From NCBI RefSeq assembly GCF_016808335.1, contig NC_053149.1:25023238-25087237 (forward strand): a stretch of 64,000 nucleotides of DNA. The letters run 5' to 3'. The notes under the pieces were generated by a model. It was not told the DNA's origin. It did no database searches and saw only the letters and a program-made list of their open reading frames with translations. This DNA is from Panicum virgatum (lineage: Eukaryota > Streptophyta > Magnoliopsida > Poales > Poaceae). A program made the translations under genes and the position numbers. Positions 32,892 to 46,689 of this stretch are shown in pieces; within the stretch, counting starts at the first letter, position 1; each line of letters opens with the position of its first letter.

Positions 32892-34729
32892 ATGAGTCGG
32901 CAATGGATGTACATGGCCGACCGGCGTTCAAAGGAGTTCATTGATGGCGTGCATGAATTCATAGAAGCTGCCGAGAAACACAAGTATGGCGGTTTCGTTC
33001 GTTGTCCATACAAATTCTGTAAGAATGAGAAGGATTACTCATCATCAAGAACCATCCACAGTCACTTGTTCAATAGTGATTTCATGCTGAACTACTATGT
33101 TTGGACCAATCATGGCGAAAGAGGAATTATGCTGGATAATAATGTAGAAGGAGAGGACATGATTCCTGACTTTGCAGCCAATTATAATGCCTTTTTCAAT
33201 GACACTGGAATGGGTGAGCCTGAAGAAGATACTGAAGGATACGTTGTAGAAGATGATCTTGGTCAGATGCTGTGCGAAACTGAGGAAGGTTGCGAAACAG
33301 AAAAGAAATCGAGAGGTCTGAAGCGTATGTTGGAGGACTACAGAATATTGTTGTACTCTAATTGTAAACAAGACCAAAAGAAGTTGGGTATGACATTGGA
33401 ATTGTTGCAATGGAAGGCATCAAATGCTTTGTCTAACAAGGGATTCGAGGAGTTGTTGAAACTTATAAAAAACTTACTCCCTGAGGGTAACACCTTGCCG
33501 GCGACAACATACGAGGCAAAAAAGTTGTTTGTCTTTTAGGATTAGAGGCACAGAAGATACATGCTTGTCCTAATGACTGCATCCTATATCGAGGTGAGTA
33601 TGAAAATTTGGATTCATGCCCTGTATGCAACGCATGCTGGTATACGATCCCTCGAGATGATCCAGGCGACGTTGAGGGGATGCGTGTCAAGAAGAGGGTG
33701 ACTGCCAAGGTGATGTGGTATTTCCCTCTAATACCATGTCTGAAACGTTTGTTCATGAACAAAACAAATGCTAAATTGATGCGATGGCACAAAGAAGAAC
33801 GTAAGCAAGACAATATGTTGAGACACCCTGCTAATGGGTCGCAGTGGAGAAAAGTGGACAGAACATTCCCAACATTTGCAAATGATGCGAGGAATGTAAG
33901 GTTCAGCTTAAGTACGGATAGCATGAATCCTTTCGGTGAGCAGAGTAGTGCCCATAGTACCTGGCCTGTGACACTATGTATATACAACCTTCCTCCCTAG
34001 TTGTGTATGAAGCAGAAATTCATTATGATGCCGGTGCTTATCCCCGGCCCGAAGCAACCCGGTAACGATATAGATGTGTATCTGAAACCACTGATTGAGG
34101 ATCTTCTATTGTTGTGGAAAGAGGAGGGTGTTCGTATGTGGGATGCGCACACAGAGGATCATTTTAACCTTCGTGCATTGCTTTTTGTAACCACCAATGA
34201 TTGGCCAGCACTAAGTAACCTCTCCGGACAATCCAATAAGGGTTATAGGGCATGCACCCATTGTTTAGAAGAAACCGACAGCACGTACCTCAAGCACTAT
34301 AGGAAGATCGTGTATATGGTTCATCGTCGATTTCTTCCAATCAAGCACCCATTAAGGAGAAGACATGCTCACTACGATGGAAAGGCAGATCATCGTACCA
34401 AGCCTAGGCACCGTTGTGGGAAAATGGTGTTTGAAATGGTCAAAGATATAAAAGTAGTATTTGGAAAAGGACCCGATAGCAGATCAGTGCAGAGTGATAA
34501 CGAACGTGCACCTATGTGGAAGAAGAATAGTATTTTATGGGAGTTACCTTATTGGGAAGTCTTAGATGTCCGCCACGCAATTGATGTGATGCACCTAGCA
34601 AAAAATCTTTGTGTGAACCTTCTAGGCTTCCTTGGTGTCTACGGTAAGCCAAAGGATACATTGGAAGCGCGGCAAGATCTTCAACGTATGAAACCACGGG
34701 CCGCTCTACATCCAGAAAAAAAGGGATAA
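32892..34729 (+). pseudogene. CACTA TNP2-type transposase (TNPD), broken
   Basis: The ATG at 32892 matches the start used by the related copy at 48659 (MxRQWM...). 32892-33539 is the transposase-associated zinc-binding domain (CPYKFCKNEKDY, HSHLF) plus linker. A 1-nt loss at about 33525 shifts the frame into 33530-34000 (CPNDCILYRGEYE, RDDPGDVEG, AHSTWPVTLCIYNLPP). TAG at 33998 replaces the Trp seen in the copy at 49790. 34001-34729 continues the TNP2 core (KFIMMPVLIPGPKQPGNDID, NDWPALSNLSGQSNKGYRAC, LDVRHAIDVMHLAKNLCVN). The protein would bind the subterminal repeats and catalyse excision. Confidence 0.9.
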
Positions 34730-36247
34730 AGAACATCATTATCTAGGTCCTGCGTGCTACACTCTTAGTAAGAAGAGAAGCAAAGTATGTTCGACTGTTT
34801 GAACAATATCAAGGTCCCATCAGGCTACTCTTCGAATATAAAGAGGCTACTGAACTTGAAAGAGAAGAAATTCGCACACGTAAAGTCCCATGACTGTCAC
34901 GAGTTGATGACGCAATTGATTCCAGTTGCACTTTGAGGTATTCTACCAGCTAATGTTCGAGCAACAATTATAAAGCTATGCATCTTTCTCAACATAATTT
35001 CTCAGAAGTCAATCGATCCATCGAGTTTAAGTAGGCTACAAGAGGATGTTGTCCAAAGTTTAGTCATTCTTGAAATTATATTTCCTCCATCATTATTCAA
35101 TATTATGACGCATCTTCTAGTTCACCTGGTCAAAGAGATTGGTATTCTTGGTCCTGTTTTCCTTCATAATATGTTCCCTTTTGAACGATACTTTGCAGTC
35201 CTAAAGAAATACGTTCATAATCGGGCTCGTCCAGAAGGAAGCATTGCGAAGGGTTACATCACAAAGGAGGTCATTGAGTTTTGTGTTGACTATGTGGAAG
35301 AACTCTGCCCAATTGGGATTCCAGTATCACGTCATGAGGGGCGGCTGATTGGAAAGGGCACACTTGGAAGAAAATCAGTAAATGCCACAGATCATGCCAC
35401 GTTGAGCAAAGCACATCTCACAGTTCTGCAACAATCATCCTTGGTGGCTCCATACATGGAGGAGCACATGCAAATTGTGCGAAGCATATACCCTTTGAAG
35501 TCTGAGACATGGATTACAAAACATCATAACAATACATTCGCCACCTGGTTGCAGAAGGAAGTCATGGCCAACGATCAAATTCATGAGTAGCTAGCTTGGC
35601 TGGCCAGGGGTCTGGCAAATTCAATCCTGATGTACCAAGGATATGAAATTAATGGTTACACATTTTATACAAGAGCCCAAGATAACAAGAGCACCAATCA
35701 AAATAGTGGTGTCCGTATAGATGCCACCGACTCTAGTGGCCAAACGAACTCATATTTTGGTTACATTGAAGAGATCTGGGAACTCAACTATGGGCCGTTG
35801 AAGATACCTCTATTTCATTATCAATGGGTTAAACTCACAGGAAAAGGTGTCGATATCGACGAGTACGGAATGACAACGGTAGACCTCAAAGAGCTTGGCT
35901 ATCGAGACGAACCATTCGTCCAAGCTAAAGATGTCACTCAAGTTTTCTATGTACAGGACATGTCTAGCAAATCGAGAAAGGACAAGTCCAGGAATAAATC
36001 AAGTTTTGTAAGTGCCGGAGATGAGCCAAAGCGCCATATTGTTCTGGCAGGAAAAAAGAAAATTGTGGGAGTCGACGATGTCACAGATGAAGAAGAATAC
36101 AATAAGGTTGATGATATGACTCCGCTCGCAGTGGAGGTTGACACAAGTATTCTTTTAGCCGAAGAGGAGGCTCCGTACACACGTCATGATCATAATGAAT
36201 GGACGATTGTAAAGCGAACCATCGTTAACATTCCCTTAGTTGAATGA
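34730..36247 (+). pseudogene. CACTA transposase C-terminal region (DUF4218/DUF4216-like), broken
   Basis: After several frame changes in 34730-35100, frame 35105-35590 reads VHLVKEIGILGPVFLHNMFP and FERYFAVLKKYVHNRARPEG, the DUF4218-type region that follows TNP2 in plant CACTA transposases. TAG at 35588 interrupts it. Frame 35630-36247 (YQGYEINGYTFYTRAQDNKS, SYFGYIEEIWELNY, FHYQWVKL) is the DUF4216-like region and ends in an acidic tail. Together with 32892-34729 this was one transposase gene. Confidence 0.85.
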
Positions 36248-36295
36248 TTATGTCTTGTAATATTTTCTGTGAACATTATCAGATTTTTTATGCAA

Positions 36296-36845
36296 TGAAT
36301 TGATTTATTGGGCAATTAAATGATTTATTATGCAATTAAAATAATTAGTTGTGCACCTAAATGATTTATTATGTAGCAATTAAAATTAGTGTGCATTTAA
36401 ATGATTTATTATGCAATTATTTGATTTATTATGCAATTAAAATAATTAGTTGTGCACCTAAATGATTTATTATGTAGCAATTAAAATTAGTGTGCATTTA
36501 AATGATTTATTATGCAATTATTTAATTTATTATGCAATTAAAATAGTTAGTTATGCACCTAAATAATTTATTATGTAGTAATTAAAATTATTGTGCATTT
36601 AAATGATTTATTATGCAATTATTTGATTTATTATGATTTATTATGTAGAAATTAAAATTATTGTGCATTTAAATGATTTATTATGCAATTATTTGATTTA
36701 TTATGATTTATTATGCAATTAAAATAATTAGTTATGCACCTAAATGATTTATTATGTAGCAATTATTTGATTTATTATTATTAGAGAATTAACAGATTTA
36801 TTAGGCAATTAATAGATTTATTAGTGAATTAACAGATTTATTAGA
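36296..36845. repeat. AT-rich minisatellite, unit about 101 bp
   Basis: Units built from ATGATTTATTATGCAATTA, GTGCACCTAA and AATTAAAATTAGTGTGCATT start near 36322, 36423 and 36524. Shorter, more degenerate copies follow to 36845. It lies directly behind the transposase stop codon. Confidence 0.9.
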
Positions 36846-36945
36846 AAACGAGAAAGGGGAAAAGAAAAGAAAAGAAAGCCTTAGGTACCGGTTAGAATTA
36901 TCAACCGGTACCTAAGGTAGGCAATTCGAAAAAAAAAAGGGTTGG

Positions 36946-37006
36946 CCGCGGGTTCGAACCGTGGCGGCGGCGCACAAATTACACAGAGTTACCATTGAGC
37001 TATCGA
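36946..37006 (-). other. tRNA-like module (Pol III A and B boxes) inside the large CACTA element
   Basis: On the minus strand, the A box TAGCTCAATGG (37002-36992) and B box GGTTCGAACCC (36960-36950) lie 42 bp apart start to start, as in tRNAs. The B box matches the consensus fully. No paired acceptor stem is visible. The module sits just beyond the subterminal-like ACCGGTT pair at 36884-36915. Confidence 0.55.
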
Positions 37007-37032
37007 GGGATTTCAGATCTCATCCCGGCAGC

Positions 37033-38264
37033 TGTTGTCGGTCAAAATCCACCGGCGAGTAGCGACAGGCAACACGAAGAGCCGGGAGGTCGCCGGGGTG
37101 CTAGCAGGCACTGCTCCCTCATCAACGGCCCGCAATCCTAGCACACACCGCGGCTTTCTAAGACGCAGAGCGTGCCACCTGACCTATACCTGATCAGGAA
37201 GGTGCTAACGTGCTTGCGACGATTTGCCTGCATACACAAACACGTGCAAATATAAGTCCGAGCCGTGGTCGGCTTCCCGGGACGACTCTTGCATCGGCTT
37301 TAAAGAGCCGATCGAGTCCCGGTGTCAGATTGGGTTTGTATATATCCGGGTATTGATAAATAAAGCAAATAACTGTAAAGCTGCTTCAATTAAATCTAGC
37401 TAATCTAATCCACGACGGTAAAAACTTCACTGCTAGATCGGAACATCCTACACGTAATTAGGCCTAATGAGCGTAATACATAACTAAACCTTAACCAGAA
37501 TAGAGGCCTAAGAACAAGCAAAAGCCGATTCCCGGATCAATTCCCTGTTAAGACTAAGGCAAAGCATCTAATACGTCACCGGATCATCCAACCCGTTTGC
37601 AAGGCCTAACCTAGTAGATATTACGCCAATTCTTAAGTATAAAAACAAACCATAACAGATCAGATCTACTAGATAGAAAAGAAGCAGGGTGTCACCCCTA
37701 CGCGACTAATTCCATACAACAAGAATTAGTATGAGATTAAAACATGATCGCGCAGAGATGACATGATGTTCGTAGATGATAAGCAACAAAAGCACGATGA
37801 ATCTACTAAAGATCATGCTACGAAAATCAGGATAACTAGTACTACTCGCCATCAAAAACACTTCAGTACGAGTAATACCAAGGTAAAAGCAAGAACAATG
37901 CTGCCCTGATCGCAAGAAACGATCAGGGCAACATGGCGCTTACTTGGATGAAACCCTAGAATTAGGGGTGGCGGTGCGCTGAGAGTTGTTGTTTGCAAAA
38001 CGTGATGACGTTCTCTTTTTACAAATATCATAGGGTACATATTTATAGTCCAAAGACTTGGAAAACAATCTAAACTAACGTGTCCATATCGGACTCTATC
38101 TCTAACTCAAACTGGACTAAATCTAAAGATACATGGCCCACATGGCCCAAATGCTCACGCAGAAGCCGATTCGTAAGTCTCCTTCAATTTCTTCATTAAG
38201 TCCAACTCACTCGCGGCCCATAAATTAACCTGTTCATTTATGGCGATAACACCAGCAATCTACA
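37033..38264 (-). mobile_element. Solo LTR (Ty3/gypsy-like) within the CACTA element
   Basis: Read on the minus strand, it starts TGTAGATTGCTGGTGTTATC at 38264 and ends CCGACAACA at 37033, with TATA-like ACTATAAATATGT near 38045. It contains no coding sequence, and CACTA sequence resumes on both sides. The five bases on either side (GCAGC and AAAGC) do not match well, so the target duplication is unconfirmed. Confidence 0.6.
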
Positions 38265-38284
38265 AAAGCAAATTTCAAAGACCC

Positions 38285-38485
38285 TAAGGCACCGGTTTTG
38301 CTTCTCCACCCGGTGCCAAAGGGAAATTTCATTCCCGCCCGTTGGGCCCCTAAGGCACAGGGTGGAACTGCAACCGGTGCCTAAGGCTTCACTAAGGCAC
38401 CGGGTGGAACTGCAATCGGTACCTAAGGAGCTCTTAGGTACCGGTTGAAATTATCACACGGTGCCAAAGGCTTAGGGTATTTAAG
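38285..38485 (+). promoter_or_regulatory. Second ACCGGT array and promoter of the second CACTA gene
   Basis: Copies of GGCACCGG and CCGGTGCC recur at 38290-38465, followed by TATTTAAG at 38478-38485 and a C-rich leader. The arrangement mirrors the promoter at 32193. It either drives the second gene of the element or marks the end of a second, nested CACTA copy. Confidence 0.55.
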
Positions 38486-38760
38486 CCCCGGCCCTTCTTG
38501 CTCCATTCACCCCTCCTCTCGCGATTGCCGTCAGCCTCCGATCGTCCACCTCGCCGCCTCACTGCGCCGCCGGCCTCGACGACGCTCGCACCCTCTGTGC
38601 CGGCTGCCGCGGCATCTCCTCGACCCGCCACCTCGACCTCCGCGTGTGCCCTCGATGCCTCAACGCCCCCTCGACCACCGCGTACGAGAGGCGTCGCAGC
38701 CCACCGGCCTCGACGCCGCTCCAGTCCACCTCCACCCGAATAGAGCTCGTGGTGAGCTTC
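38486..38760 (+). other. GC-rich first exon or leader of the second CACTA gene
   Basis: The segment follows the TATA box and ends at GAGCTCGTG|GTGAGCTTC, a plausible splice donor near 38752. Frames on both strands are open because of high GC, so I do not claim a protein. An AT-rich intron-like stretch follows. Confidence 0.35.
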
Positions 38761-39080
38761 CTCTCGCCCTCCTCATCCTCTCCGACCCCTTTCCCCTCTC
38801 TTTCTGGCGCCGCATTGCCGGGGCACAGCTGCACCGCCGCGGTTGGCATCCCACCGCCGCACGCACATCGCGGGCAGCCCCTACGCGGGGCTGCACGCCG
38901 CCGCCGCGGGCCCCGAAGCCACCTGGCCTCCCTGGCCGCGGGCGCGCGCCGCACTCCCGCCGCCCGGCCCTGCGCCGGCCGGAATGCCGCCGCCGGCGTG
39001 CCATGGCGTGCGCGAGCTGGGGCTGGGCTGGGCCTCTCACTGACCAGTGGGGCCCAGCTATCAGCCCTGTTTAGGGTCTA

Positions 39081-40477
39081 GGGTTTTCCAAAATTGTTTA
39101 ATTCGGCTGAGATTTTGTAAAATGCATAACAAATCACAGAAAAATGGTAAAAATACAAAATCAACTTTGTTAGTTTAGTTGCATCTAAATCTTCGAAGGA
39201 AAAATACTCGTGCATGTTAGATGTCAGTGTTATCTGTGTTAATTTAGTTGTAGATATAGTGTTGCCATTATTATATATTGACTAGAATTTAATTATAGAG
39301 ATATTTTTATAATTTAATTATAGATATAGTATTTTTATTATTAGATATTAACTAGAATTTAATTATAGATATAGTGTTACCATTATTATATAGAGATATT
39401 TTCAGAATTTAATTATAGATGTAGTATTTTTAGAATTTGATGTCCTTATTCAATGTCCTCCACCGCGCCGCCCCTTCACCCTGCAGCATGCCGGGCACCC
39501 CACTGCGACGCCGGCGCCCTCCTACGCATAGTATAGTTTAGTTTAAAATTTATTTGTTTCAGTGATAACTAGATAGTATAGTTTTATTTAGTTTAAAATT
39601 TAATTATTTAGTGATAACTAGATAGTATATAATTTATCTATATTAGTTTCATGTAGAATTAGCATAATTAGTTTGTTATGTATATGTATATACTATATAA
39701 TGTATAATTAGATAGAATTTAAATAATTTATGTATAATTACTTTATATTATATATGTATATAGTATTTGGATGTGTAATTTATTACTTTTTCTTTACATG
39801 TGCAATTTAGATGTACTTGTATCGCATGTTAATTTATTTATATGCATTAGTTAGAGAATTTAGTTAGAGAAAGAAATGGAGAGAATTTAGAGAGAATTTC
39901 TATTATTATGTTTTATGTAGTGTATAATTGTGTCATTCAAAGATTTTATTTAATCATGTATTTAATGGTTAGATGACGACGACATGTATTTCACTGTATA
40001 ATGTAATGATGACGACGAGTAATGACGACGACGAGTAATGACGAGTAACGACGACGAGTAATAATTTTATGTACAATTCTTGATTACATGTATTGCATTT
40101 GTAATTTAGATTGATTTAAATTAATTCTCGAGCTCGAACCCATTCGTATTAGCTCTCTAACTCACTCACGCATTCGCCGTCCCTCGACTCTCGACCTCGA
40201 CCCTCGACCCCGACTCTCAACCCCATCCCTCGACTCTCGACCTCGACCCTCAACCCTCAACCCCGTTCCTCGACCCGGTTCCTCGACCCCGTTCTACGAC
40301 ACACACACACTCCCACTAACACACACACACAAACGCACACACCCACACACACACTGACTCACACACACACTCACTAACTCTCTCTCTCTTTCTCTGTCCC
40401 TCTAACACACACACACACTCTGTCTCTCAAACACGCATATTCGTTCAAAGAATTGAATTCTCCTACTTCATTTAAGA
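39081..40477. other. AT-rich intron-like DNA with simple repeats
   Basis: No gene is seen. Degenerate AT repeats (AATTTAATTATAGATATAGT type) lie at 39235-39445 and 39535-39625. A GACGACGAGTAAT array is at about 40000-40065, a CCCTCGACC/CTCTCGACC array at 40180-40300, and (CA)n/(CT)n runs at 40300-40430. Its position suggests an intron of the second CACTA gene. Confidence 0.55.
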
Positions 40478-40515
40478 ATGAACACATACTCTAACACATT
40501 TTTACAGCTTCAGTT

Positions 40516-42461
40516 AAGGATGGACCCCTTTGGTGATGACGAGGTCGCCAAGCAATACATGTTGGACGCAATAAACGAAGATACGAGGGCCAACACCACC
40601 CAGCCAATCGCTGAAGAAGATGCTCGGACAGCTGATTCGTTCCTGAATATGTCTGGAGATGCTGAAGAAGAAGATGATGACTTTGCGCCGCCGCCCAATC
40701 AGCAGCAGCATGTTCCAGTATGAATCTTAAAACTATATGCATGGTGACTTCGGTAGATTAGTTTTGCGATTAACATATCTTTTCTGTAATTTAGTCGACC
40801 TCCGCATCGACTTCGTTGAGCCAGTCAAAAGGGAGACGCCGGCCAACCAAGAAAATGGAGGGAAGACAGGTCGTCACAGAAGTGGACGCAAAGGGCTGGG
40901 CAAGTGCTCCAGAGGCTGCTAGCACAAAATTTGTCAACCAATGTGGGGTTATTGTTCGGGCAAGAATTCCGATCACCACAAGACTATGGAAAACGAGCAA
41001 ACCTGAAGAACAGCAACACGCCGTGCCTACACATCAGAAGGAAATGCTATGGGCAGAACTCAAGGATATGTTCACTCTTTCTGAAGGAGTTGACAAAGAA
41101 CTTGTGAAGAAATGTGCCTTGAAAAAGATGGCCCTTGCCTTTGCAACTTTCAAGAAGAAGTTGTACATCAATTACATCAAGAAGGATAAGGAGCCGAACT
41201 GGGACGATCTTCCTTAGGTTAAACCATACTGGGAGGAGTTCAAACAATACAAACTATCAGAGGAAGCCCAAGAAAAATCCGAACAGGCCAAGGTGAATGC
41301 AGCAAATAAGAAGTACAGCCACCACCTTGGGGCTGCCGGGTACAAGAAGTCAGTTACAAAATGGCAGAAGATGGAGTAGGACCTTATGGATAGAGGCATC
41401 AGGCCGACGACTTGGGATTGGCTGGATAGATCCAAGTGGTGGTTATTTGCTAATGGCGTGACACTAAACCTGTTGTATGGAAGTTTGGTCGTGCCCGAGC
41501 ATATGCAAGAAGTGTCCCGCATTCTAGTCGCTACAATAGATGAGACCCAACAAGGAACATTCCAGCCTCAAAGGGAGAATGATGAGCTGACAAGGGCATT
41601 AAAGAATCCAGAACACCCTGGACGAGCCCGCGGCATCGGTGTGGTCCCATGGAAAGTTGCTTGGGCCGGAGATTCCTCTTACAAGACTCACCGAAAGAGC
41701 AAAGCTGAACAGGATGAGAAATTTCGTGCCATACAAGAAGAGATGAATAGGAAGTATGCGTCCTTGGAATCTCAGATGGACGCCAGGGTCAATGAGGTAG
41801 TGCAGCTAGCTCTGAGCCAAAGGGCCACTGCTAGGTCGCACCCGGATGTTGTGATAAGCCCGGCCTCTCAGCGATGCAGCAGCTGTGCATCCACGGCGGC
41901 GCCCGACGTACAAGCGGAACAGCAACCCCAGATTGAGCCAACGGCGGTTGATGACCAGAGGTATCTAGTGGATGATGTCACTATGCCGACACCGTGCGAG
42001 CTTCATGTGCGAGTTATGTCGCATACGGGTCAGCCCTGCCCCTGAATCTTTCTACTACAATTCATGGAAGGCCGATACCCCCTGGCTACACCGCCGTCAC
42101 AGTCGAGCAGATAGTTGGAAACAATGAGGATGTTGAGCTCGACTTCATTGGAGGGGATGGAGAGAAAACATTAGGAGACGCACTGCACGGGGTCGTTCTA
42201 TGGCGCAAGGCCGACATCAAACTTACTGCAAGCACAACGGCTCCCGTGCAGACCGATCACCCATCTCCGTGGCCTCCCTCACCGCCGTCCCCACAACCAC
42301 CTCCTTCACCAACGTCTCCGCCGGCTCAAAGGGCCACAAGTACTCCAAATCCTCCTGCACCAGAAAAAGAAAAGAAAAAGACAGCATCCCTCCCGGCGGC
42401 TGGACCCTCAAAGAAGAAGCAGAAAATGGTCGAAAAAAATAACCTACGAGAAAACCGCTGA
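40516..42461 (+). pseudogene. CACTA second gene, transposase_24-like (TNPA-type) part
   Basis: Blocks 40516-40723 (acidic, MDPFGDDEVAKQ), 40816-41217, 41218-41380 (KPYWEEFKQYKLSEEAQEKS), 41386-42045 (RGIRPTTWDWLDRSKWW, then a Glu/Lys-rich coiled coil near 41700-41820) and 41994-42461 (PPGYTAVTVEQIVG, LGDALHGVVLWRK, then a Pro-rich and Lys-rich tail) match the Ptta/En/Spm plant-transposase (transposase_24) class found as the second gene of grass CACTA elements. In-frame TAG stops at 41215 and 41378 and a frame change near 42040 break it. 40723-40816 has donor and acceptor sites for a short intron. Confidence 0.75.
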
Positions 42462-42679
42462 GGAGTTGGAAGAGGAGACTGCTCGATATATAAAAGAAAA
42501 ATTGAAGCCTAAAGTCCCCCCGCCAACGGAAAAGGTACCTCTAGAACTTGGGAAAAAGCTTCTCGCAAACCTATACAACCCACCAAAACTGAAAAAGCTT
42601 ACCCTCGGACTATGATCATACTCTGACAAAGGTACACAAGGTCAGAAATATGAAGAAAAAATGTGGCAAGACCATTCCT

Positions 42680-44296
42680 TAGCTTGGCACACAACAAAAA
42701 GAACTCGAGCCCCTCCGGGTGCCAGGGTTGCCACTCCTACACCCGACGGACGTACAACTCCAGGCGGACCTACAGGCCGCAATATTTCTTTCTGAAACTG
42801 GATCAACGCTAGAGGAGGCAATGGGGCAAGTGGAGGCGGAAATCCCTGTCGCTCCCGTTCTTACTCCATTCCAGCATGGAAAACCTTTTGTCACTGAGGA
42901 AGAGGAGAAAAGTCTAGGCACGCAGATGTTCAATTTGCATAGATGGTACTTGCGAATGTCGAATGACGAAGGAAAAATATTTGGAGTCAAGTATCGTGAC
43001 CATGATTTCTTCCGCGGGGAGGACGACTTCTAGGTGTACTTCGAAAATTTATATCACATTTACCATCGACAAGCCCTCGACGCCTCTATCATCACCATTT
43101 GGGTTTTGTAAGTATCACTTACCTCTACATTAATACTTTTTGTTAATGAGAACATAATTATATGTGTGCATTATAAAATTTCTATTGTATCATTTAGACA
43201 GGAGACCCAAAGAAGCCGAAAACATGGATGGCACCATCAGATCGGCTTCATGTTTCCTTTGCTAGTCAACCAGAAAGTGCTCAATGAAAATTACAAGGAA
43301 ACGTGCCGAAACATGTACGATTCGTTGACTAGGCAAAATTACAAGGGAAAATTCGATTCATGCCACCACAACTCCGTGAATTTGGGTGTCATGTTGAAAA
43401 TCATGCCACTCAATGGCCTGATTTTCAACATGAGATCCAATTTCAAGAAATTGGAGTGGCATGGATCCAACTAATCCAAATTACAAATCCTATATATTCA
43501 TACCATACAACTTTGGATAAAACTTGGTCGACTCAATCCTCTGTTATATTACTAAATAAATACTAAGTCGTCTAATGCATGTATGTATATATCCTATCTA
43601 TATCTGCAGTTATCATTGGATTTTACTCATACTTTCCGTAGAGACCGGCAATCTTATAGTCTTTGACTCAATGAGAAATACAAAGTCCGCAATCCAACAT
43701 ATCCTAGACCCCTCGAACTGGTAAGTTCAGTTTACACAATCAAATCCTTTTTCTGTTAATAACAATTTCTGAATATCAAACTTAACTTTGAGCACAGGGT
43801 TTGGAAAAAATTTGTGAAAAATAACAAAGGACGTGGTCAATGGAGGCCCGAACTGAACATTAACATGGATTATTCGGTATGTTGATTCATAAAGATTTGT
43901 CTAGTTAAGTATATAATCCCAAATTGTTCTAAATTAAGTAATTTATTTATTTCTCCTTAAGTGTCCGAGACAACAACAAGGAACTGATTGGTGCGGGTAC
44001 TACGTATGCGACTACTTGCACATCATGACTCAATGCGGGAAGGCTACTGATGAAGACACGAGAGTACGTCCAAACCGTTCACTAGTATATTTTCATAATT
44101 GTACTAACAAATATGATGTTAATCCTTTTTTCCTAAATGATAGATGTCTCAAATGGGCGATGAATGTTACTCTACTGATCGGATCAACGCCGTGTGCGAG
44201 CAGCTCGCCGGATTCATTTTGAACGAGATCTTGGATCCTAGAGGCGAGTTCTACCACGACGGTTACATCCATAGAGGACTTCCATCGACCTCCTGA
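42680..44296 (+). pseudogene. CACTA second gene, C-terminal Ulp1-like protease part
   Basis: Frame 42719-43033 leads into several short exons with good splice sites: about 43641-43720 (ETGNLIVFDSMRNTKSAIQH), 43798-43876 (VKNNKGRGQWRPELNINMD), 43963-44063 (QQGTDWCGYYVCDYL) and about 44145-44296, stop TGA. The DWCGYYVC motif holds the nucleophilic Cys of the C48 (Ulp1/SUMO-protease-like) family, and FDSM the nearby Asp. The upstream catalytic His region (about 43470) is not recognisable. Ulp1-like domains at the end of plant transposon genes are known; their role there is not settled. Early stops (43033) make this copy non-functional. Confidence 0.65.
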
Positions 44297-44574
44297 GAGG
44301 ACCAGTAGTTGGACTACAAATATGACTTGTATATTTGTAAATATTTTTAAACATTATGCCTTTGTGTTTGTAAATTTATAAATATATTAGTTCATCTAAT
44401 TAGCTTAATTATATGCTCGTATTTCACTTTTAGTTAGTTTTAAATATTCTCTGAAAACGAACACGAACGACCAATAAACGTATAGTACTATAGAGCTTGA
44501 GTGCGTTTAGCAATTATAAAAGAATAAACAGTAATAAATATAACAAAATAAAACTGGATTTGGGAAAAAAAAAA

Positions 44575-44758
44575 TCATTGGTACTGGTTGGAAAGACCAA
44601 CCGGTACCAAAGGGGCTGCCACCTTATGTCAGCGTGGCAGCTTCTTTGGTACCAGTTGAAAACCCGGTGTCTAAAGACGAGGTTGTTGGTCTCGGTTTGC
44701 GGGAACCGGATGGAAAACCGGTGCTAAGGGTGTTTCCAACCGATTCATGGCGTGTTTT

Positions 44759-44764
<6 letters not shown>
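44575..44764. repeat. CACTA right subterminal array and damaged terminus
   Basis: Copies of GGTACTGGTTGG, CCAACCGGTACC and AACCGGTGC precede the end GTGTTTTCTAGTA. The intact terminus would finish ...AGTAGTG. The final GTG is missing, and the shared GTA lies inside the OPR Tyr codon. Confidence 0.8.
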
Positions 44765-46672
<1,908 letters not shown>

Positions 46673-46689
46673 CAGTAGCATGAATTCCA

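Noticed and set aside
38445..39081. Several 120-209-codon GC-rich frames on both strands
   Set aside because: All frames are open because of composition. The position after a TATA box suggests leader or first exon of the CACTA gene, but no frame is preferred.
43166..43566. Independent small genes
   Set aside because: They are fragments or neighbouring frames of the CACTA second gene between its splice sites.
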